Assembly (NCBI GenBank): GCA_950295325.1
Contig: OX485804.1
Span: 30,938,001 to 31,002,000 of the forward strand
Reading direction: 5' to 3'
From: Polytrichum commune
Taxonomy: Eukaryota > Streptophyta > Polytrichopsida > Polytrichales > Polytrichaceae
Length of the DNA: 64,000 nucleotides
Position 1 is the first letter of the stretch. Each line of letters begins with the position of its first letter. The notes under the pieces were generated by a model that saw nothing but the letters and a program-made list of their open reading frames with translations, ran no database searches and was not told the origin of the DNA. Made by a program: the position numbers and the translations under genes. Shown here piece by piece: positions 57,612 through 64,000 of the stretch.

Positions 57612-60060
57612 TTGATTTTTTTCCTTTTCAAAGTGGTTAAGGGTGTGGCAAATGGCAAGGCCCCATGTCCTGGCAACATACCCATTGAATTCTACAGAAG
57701 TTGGCATATAGTAGGAGAAGACTTCTTCAATATGATCACCCGGGCCTTGGAGGTAAGAGAATTCCATTCAAGAATGCCTAAGGGTTTGGTTACTCTCATC
57801 CCTATAGAGGGTGATTTGAAGGACCCAACTATTAAAGGCCCAACACCCTCCTTACTATCAAGTATAAGATCTTTGCCAAGAGATTCAGCTCAAACTTCAA
57901 CCTCCCCTCACGGAATTCATTAGCTTATAGCAAACATCCTTCATTTCATTATGATGCATTCTTGACAATGTTGTTTTAGATTAAGAAAACATTGCATATT
58001 TCCAATCAACCCACAATTTTTTTGAAGCTTGACTTTTCCAAACTTTATAATAAAGTGCCTTGGTATATTCTATTTGAAACTATGAGTAGGTTAAAGATGC
58101 ATGAGATTTTATCAAGTAGACTAAGATGCTATTTGGCAACACATGGGCATCCGTGTATCTTAATGGCAACCCATGCAATGAGTTTAAAATGGAAAGAGGA
58201 GTCAAGCAGGGGGGCCCTAGCACCCTACAACTTCCTAATAGTAGGAGAAGTCCTCAATCACATCATTAGGGAAACAATGAGAGAATGGAGCACCTTGGGT
58301 GTTAAACCCTTGTGAGGAAGTAAGCAACAATGTATTTCACAATACGCTGAAGACTCTTCCTTTCTCATTAGAGGGGAAAAACCATTCATGAGATAGTCCA
58401 TCCCCTACAAAGTTTTAGCATGGCATCAAGCATGAAGATTTATTGGCATAAATATTGTGCCTATTGGTTTGACTATTACACCCCCAAACATGATTGGCTT
58501 GGTCTTTACAATTGGACTTGGGCAGAGGAAAATAACATGTCCAAGTTTCTTGGAACTCCTTTTGGACTCAATCTCAAAATGGAGGATGTGGATCCATTCT
58601 TTATTAACAAAATTTCAAAGAAACTTGACTATTGGAGCATGACAAAGCTTAGCCTTGCTAGCAGGGCAATCATTGTTAACCAAGCCTTGCTTTCCACAAT
58701 TTGGTTTTTTTAATCATTGTGTGGAGGGTTCATGTAAAACACTTAGGGAAATACGCAACAATTATAGGAACCACATGTGGTCGGGAATGGAGAAAAGAGC
58801 ATGCACTAGGATGGCATGGAATGAATGTTGTAGAAAAAAAAAATGGAGTACTTGCCCTTGTGGATCCAGAAGTTGCTAAAAACATACTCATGTGCAAATG
58901 GATAATCTATGCTATGGACATGATGTTTACGAATGGTTTAGGGTCCATAGCATAGATTATACCATTCATAAACATCAAAGTTTCTTAGGTTCTAAGGATT
59001 GGGGATACAATTCCAAAGCATGCCACATAATTCACTCACTAGTCCAATGCCACCTAGAGATTTTGAAATTATTCTTCATTCTAGCATTTGGTGGTCCAAT
59101 GACATTCAACGTATTGGGCATGACTTTTCCCATGCCAACACCAAAACAATCTATATGAATGGCCTCCACTTGGTTGATGATATCTGGAACATGGAACATA
59201 GTAAATTTGTCTCGTGGTAGGAGACCCCATAAAATTTTGGATTCTTACACGATGAGTCTAAAACCTAAGACCTTATCATAAGGTCAATTATGCATGAATG
59301 GCATAATATTCTAGAAAAGGATAGAGAGAGGGTCAAATATGGAATGTGGATTGGATTCTTTACGAACCACCTCTTAGACCTTGTATGATTTAAAAAAACA
59401 AAGCCGCGCAATTTGTAGACTATACTAGTTAGATAGGCCAAAACCTTCTTGATTTCCCCCCTCACCACCCCACTGGCCCTCAATAAATGGCAAGGAATTC
59501 TCCTAGATATCTAACAAATCAAATGGGTTTATTTTTGGGACATATAGAGAGTTGGTAAAGACGTGGCTTTCATTTGGTCCATTTGGCACCATGTCAATGA
59601 ATGGCGTGCTAACATTTCCATTCAATGCTCCTATTGTCTCCTTTTCACTAAGGGATTCCTCTAACACAAATTCAAGGATTGCATTCAAGCTCAATAGATT
59701 TGATGATGGGCTTTACATATCCACTTTGAGCTTAGTGGCAAATGCCAATACCTGTTTCAAGAATTTAATTGGCAAAACGGCTTGTTTGGCCACGACATCC
59801 AGAAGAAATACAAACCTTGGTTTGAAATATGGCACCTTCTTTGGGGCATTGTCCTTTGGACCACATGGATTGAACATAACAACAATGTTTTCAACCAAGA
59901 TCAGTGGCATGACCTCAAGGTTAAAAATCTTGTCTTGGATGAATCCATCATTTATGGCAAAGTCTCCTAGGAAAAGGCCCTTAAATGAATTAAGGAATAT
60001 CCTACAACGAAGGTTTCCATTATTGGGGGATTTGACTTGTCATGGGGGGCATGCGGTATC
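57612..60060 (+). pseudogene. LINE reverse transcriptase and C-terminal region, inactivated
   Basis: 57640..57780 encodes GKAPCPGNIPIEFYRSW and GLVTLIPIEGDLKDP, the RT fingers region. 58018..58070 encodes FLKLDFSKLYNKVPW, where the usual A-Y-D-K is altered. The YADD box near 58340 reads YAED, a damaged catalytic site. 58585..58680 encodes NKISKKLDYWSMTKLSLASR, typical of the region after RT in plant L1 elements. 59580..59700 matches zf-RVT in a broken frame. 59850..59960 encodes WTTWIEHNNNVFNQDQWHD, the plant LINE C-terminus. Clearly non-functional. Confidence 0.85.
58902..58975. repeat. Interlocked inverted repeats inside the LINE relic
   Basis: The perfect 18-bp pair ATAATCTATGCTATGGAC / GTCCATAGCATAGATTAT (58902..58919 and 58942..58959) is followed by a second pair, GATGTTTACGAATGGT (in the loop) and ACCATTCATAAACATC (directly after the second arm). 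The order A-B-A'-B' is that of a pseudoknot, not of a simple hairpin. It lies in a part of the LINE that normally codes for the CKWI segment, so it arose by a local inverted duplication. Confidence 0.75.
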
Positions 60061-60085
60061 TTGTGTCACCGCCATGGGCTCACGG

Positions 60086-60310
60086 CAGTGATCGGGGAGA
60101 TTTTTGGGTATAATCGGTTGAGATCCTAGTGTTTGCAAGTCCAACCGGTTATATGTTGACATCCTCCGGTTTTCCTTTATTAAATTGGGGTATATTCTAT
60201 AAATCCCTCTAAAATGGTCGGTAATTTTCCTACAGTCTTGAACTTCAACCGGTTATTTCTCAAACTCAACCGGTTCATTTGTAACTAACTGCCAGTTCTC
60301 CCCGATCATT
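60086..60310 (+). mobile_element. Mutator-like MITE, intact reference copy
   Basis: 225 bp with inverted ends (C)AGTGATCGGGGAGA / TCTCCCCGATCATT and a 9-bp direct repeat GGCTCACGG on both sides (60077..60085, 60311..60319). Related copies are at 22436, 50165, 50892 and 51200. It interrupts the 3' part of the LINE relic, so it is younger than that LINE. The repeated internal CCGGTT/AACCGG motifs (at least four) are a family feature of unknown meaning. Confidence 0.9.
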
Positions 60311-60544
60311 GGCTCACGGTGCCGTGGAACTAGAAGATTATGGCCAAGTAGTTTGTTTTGGCCTTGGGGGTTAGGGTGGGTTGGTTGTTCTTGTGTTTGT
60401 TAGCCTTTTTTTTTTACTCTTTACATGGTGGTGTGACAAACTTGAAGGGTCTGCCTCCCCTCCAAGTGGGTTTGTCTTTAATTCAATTTCTCAATTCATT
60501 GGTATTGATTGTTTGGCTTTTTGTCTCAAAACATTCATTTTAAA

Positions 60545-62700
60545 AAATCAAACTCACTTGAAGACCATCGGCCAAAGCATTGCATCTTCCAAAAGGTTGA
60601 AAGGTCTAATAGAACCGTAAAAGATTTGATTGATGTTGTAGAACAAGCTACAGACTTTTCTCAAGTAGATCATTCAACTAATATGATTTCATATTGTAAT
60701 CTCAAATACTACAATGACAACCCTGATTTACACATGACGGAAGCATACATCACGTACCAAGTGGTTCGAGCATGGTGATAGTTGTCCAGAGCAACCACAA
60801 AGGAGGGCATGTACAGTTTGGTTGAATGGTTGGGGTTCTAGCATTATCGGTATGGACAATGGGGAGGACACATACTTATTGTAAGTTTATTGTTGTGCTT
60901 GATTTGTTCTCTCATTATCTGTACTTTAACATGTAGTGTGTTTCATATTTGAATCACATGTTTTCATTTCCATCGTTCATTACAAAATATTACTTTGAAT
61001 CAACGTGCCAAGATGCCAATCTAGAACCTCATGGAAACAATGCATAACAAGTGATTACAATACTTTGGCAACTAATGACATGCATGTAAAAAACAATGGT
61101 GGATGACACAGTCCAAGCATTCATGCAAATGGCTATTTACTCCATTTGTGGCTTAAAGCGGGCTCTTTGGGGAAAGGGCTTGACCATGTGTGTCAGCCTT
61201 AAATCCCCACCCTTGAGCGTCGTAATCCGGGTGAGAGCCTAGGGCCCACATGCAATCAATGAATGTCACTGAACCTTTGGCATCAGTCGCTAGTCAATCC
61301 CATGGCATAATCATGAACTCACAACTTTTATTCAAATGGCATGAAGTTGAAGTATTAAGAAATATTGTGGGGTCTCATGGTCATGACAACCCCAATTCCC
61401 CATTGATTCCTTAAACCCTATTCATAACTCTCACTAACCCGCTAATTTCCACTAAATGCTAATGGTCATGGGCCCTCAAGTGCACCTATGGCTGCCCACA
61501 ACCATCAACACCCTTGCTTCATCACCTAACCTAAACTAATAAATCAACCCTCATTAAGTCTTTGAGGTTGCCCCTCCTTAGCTCCTGGGCCAATTCACCT
61601 TCTGGGCAGCCGTGAGCTTAACACCGCACCACTGGTCTCCGACCTCAGTCTGTTGGCCTGGCCCATGGTTGCGGTTGTGGCTTCCTCAACCAGCCCCTCT
61701 CACCCATGCCTACTCTGTTCCTGCCACCGAGGCAAGCTTCTTAGTCCACTGTGAACACATCGCCCTCTTACCAGCAACCTCCTGGCACAAAATGGATGCC
61801 ACCATTCCAGCAGCTCACTCCCAATTTAGCCTTCAAGGTTGGCCTCACAATTCGCCTGAAACAGAAGATTCTACCACTCCTTCCTAGATACTTCCTTCAT
61901 CCACCCTTCTGCCACCATAATTGATCAGGTCACCCACATTTCAGTCTGCCCCAACTACTCGCATCAGTTTCTGCCGTAATGTGGCAATTCTCGGCAGCTA
62001 TCCTACCCAGTTTGGTGTAGCAGTCTACAAAGTTTCTCCTGCCTTAGTTTTCTGATGGTTTGCTAGTGACTCCTGGGTCGGCTGAGCCTGGCTCTTGCCA
62101 AGTCCACACCGATTTTTTTCCTTCTCCTTGATGGTCGAAATTCACAGCTTGGCCTGTCATCTTCCCACCCACTGGAATCCTCAATCTCTTGAGGCTCATG
62201 TGTTTTCACACTCCTTCAAGCTGCCTCCCCTTGCGGTTGCTTCATGTCCTCTCTTCTTCCTGATTCCAAACTGCCGCATGTTGTCACATTCTTGCGAAAT
62301 CAGAGACTGGCAGGGTTCCGCCCTTCTGGAGGATGCCGCCGTTGCCGTGAGAGAGAGTGAGTTCTCTGGGCTAGCCGCTTACGGCCTCCCCTGGATCCGA
62401 CAATTGTGCACCTAATCCGCTCGGGAAGGAGACCCCCCTTCCTAATTCGAACACTCCTCAACTTAAACCAGAAAGCAACCACGCTTGCAATTCCCACTAC
62501 CCCCGGCCTTAGAACAAACAATAACTTAGCCTAAGCCTTAACCCGTCATTTAACCAAAGCTCAAGTCGTAAATCTTCTCACTCAATGCTATCTGTCCCAT
62601 AAATTAATTCCAAAATACATGCCTCAAGATAAAAGTACTAAACAACTCCTATTCAAATGTTCAATCCAATCTAAATTCCAACGCTAAAGTTCCACTCTTT
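60545..62700. other. No gene recognised; GC-richer part
   Basis: 61580..62420 is richer in C and carries open frames on both strands (61612..61887, 62095..62415), none with a known domain. The region may be a transposon fragment or a gene without recognisable exons. Confidence 0.35.
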
Positions 62701-62739
62701 TTATCTTTTTGAATGTTTGAACAATGTCAAAGTCTAGGT

Positions 62740-63470
62740 TCTAATAGTTTTTTGAGATTAAGGACACATGTGGGCACCAAATTGGGCTCACAATGTGACA
62801 TTGGAGCTGCAGCTCACACCAATGATCGCAAGCTTCTTGAGAAAGCAATGAGGTCATACCCAAGGCAAAGAATCTCAATAAAGCAAATTGTGCTATGGAG
62901 GGGTCTCAATTCTTTGCATCAACCAAGAGAATACTAGACTTGCCTCCAGACTTTGGGTATGACTCTCATCGTCCAGACAAAGTGAAGTTCTACATGCTCT
63001 AGGTCTAAGGTACATAATAAGCAATCCCTTACACATGATGAGACTGTGGTGTCTCATAGCACCAACACTTTGGAGTCAGAGTGCCCTGAATCACAATGGC
63101 ACAATCTTGGATTTCCTATCCACCAAAGAAAGATTGTCAAGCATCGTAGGCCTACAGAGGGTATCCATGCATGGGCAAAGCGGGGAAGAATAAATATGGT
63201 ACACCCGCAACAACTTACAAAGGTTTATAGGAAGGAATTATTTTCTAACAACCACGTGCCTATTATATTTTGGTTTCACGAAGATGACATAATTTGATGT
63301 GTCAAGGGTAGCAATAAGTAGGTGCTTCATTGGCCAAATCTTCCAATTGTGTGGCCAGTGAAGGTTGGAACAAATATTACATGGGAGGAGGTTTTTGCGT
63401 TGGATGATGTTGGATTTCCATTTGCAACAATGGGAGGCCATGTCACCACATCGTTGTATGGTACATGGGT
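62740..63470 (+). pseudogene. Degenerate coding-like stretch, unknown protein
   Basis: One plus frame reads protein-like sequence over about 240 codons with a handful of stops (62935, 62983, 63295, 63319). Recognisable pieces are SIKQIVLWRGLNSLHQPREY, VYRKELFSNNHVPIIFWFHE, HWPNLPIVWPVKVGTNITWE and VFALDDVGFPFATMGGHV. I do not know the family. A second stretch near 63880..63995, in another frame, repeats the pattern FWFFHDDIKKCVSNN ... W, so the unit may be present twice. A decayed transposon protein is the likeliest explanation. Confidence 0.35.
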
Positions 63471-63479
63471 ACAATAGCC

Positions 63480-64000
63480 AACCTTGCCATGCCTAGATCA
63501 TATTTTCATATTCTAGCAAACCCAAATGCTCACTCCAACAAGGTTTTCCAAGGCAGTTCGTCGTAATATGGCCATGCCATTGTTGGCGTACTAAAATAAA
63601 GGGGAGAGCACATTACATATGGATGGGTATTATGTGGGTGTGACGGCCATCCCACACGTTGGATACAACATGCATAGAGGAATCTTTCAATTGTGGAGGG
63701 CATGGTGTGGCACATACCACATTGATGGCCATAATTTCCAATGGCACCTTGTAAGATTATCACCAAAATTTGCCAAAAGATGTTGGGCAATGCAAGTCAT
63801 TGCAGGGGCTTTGTGCAAGAGTGAGAACTGGAAAACATGACACCTTTGCTCCAACATATAAAGAGACGAAGAGGAAGTTCATTTTGATCATCAATGTGGA
63901 ACATAAGTTTTGGTTTTTCCATGACGATATCAAAAAATGTGTGAGCAACAACAAAATGAACATGTTATGGACTGGCCTATTGTACCCCAACACATGGCCA
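63480..64000. other. Second part of the unknown degenerate unit
   Basis: An open frame at 63619..63840 and a different-frame segment to the window end contain the repeated FWF-x-x-DDI pattern. No gene can be named; the region runs off the window. Confidence 0.3.

Larger units (their letters stand above)
57560..60540 (+). mobile_element. L1-type LINE of plant type, decayed and 5'-truncated
   Basis: The relic holds pieces of reverse transcriptase, the linker region, zf-RVT and the plant LINE C-terminus in the expected order, in several frames with many stops. The endonuclease part is missing. The 3' region contains a MITE (60086..60310) and continues to about 60540, where an A-rich stretch suggests the tail; both outer boundaries are approximate. 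No target duplication was found. Confidence 0.75.

Overview
The window looks like nuclear DNA of a plant (streptophyte). The best evidence is one complete, nine-exon gene for a plant-type exocyst subunit EXO84 on the minus strand (29680..36867) and one seven-exon gene for a mitochondrion-targeted double-ACT-domain (GcvR-like) protein on the plus strand (40239..43048). A degraded L1-type retrotransposon of plant type (RT, zf-RVT and plant LINE C-terminus) points the same way. The DNA is A+T-rich, gene-poor and full of non-autonomous transposons, as expected of a large plant genome. I cannot name the species.

Layout. 1..341: right end of a CACTA transposon. 342..2150: 3' half of a non-LTR retrotransposon with RNase H, a zinc knuckle and a PD-(D/E)XK-like C-terminal region. 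2230..2720: two SINE-type repeats in opposite orientation. 2720..19660: mostly unrecognised A+T-rich DNA holding a CACTA palindrome (8658..8904), three TTA-flanked PIF/Harbinger-type elements, a hAT transposase remnant (14939..15230) and a SINE fragment. 19663..21032: a complete but decayed Tc1 element with DD34E spacing, unusual for a plant. 21951..22323: an intact SINE with a 12-bp target duplication. 22436..23150: a TA-flanked MITE inserted into a Mutator-like MITE. 23368..23870: another Harbinger-type MITE. 28377..28930: an exact 276-bp tandem duplication.

29680..36867 is EXO84. Every exon junction keeps frame, one intron is of the GC-AG class, and intron 3 holds two decayed copies of the end of exon 3. 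Its introns also carry repeats shared with the rest of the window. 37224..39937 holds MITEs. 40239..43048 is the ACT gene, with one single-base discrepancy at a G run next to a splice acceptor. 43050..57000 is intergenic DNA dominated by short terminal-inverted-repeat elements. 57026..57360 is a 177-bp tandem duplication, followed by the L1 relic (about 57560..60540) with a MITE in its 3' part. The last 3.5 kb is unrecognised, with one degenerate coding-like stretch (62740..63470).

The two host genes have unrelated jobs: vesicle tethering at the plasma membrane, and amino-acid or one-carbon-related sensing in an organelle. They are not a functional unit. Most of the interest lies in the mobile elements, whose boundaries and target duplications can be read directly in many cases. 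There is no CRISPR array, operon, rRNA gene or intact tRNA gene.
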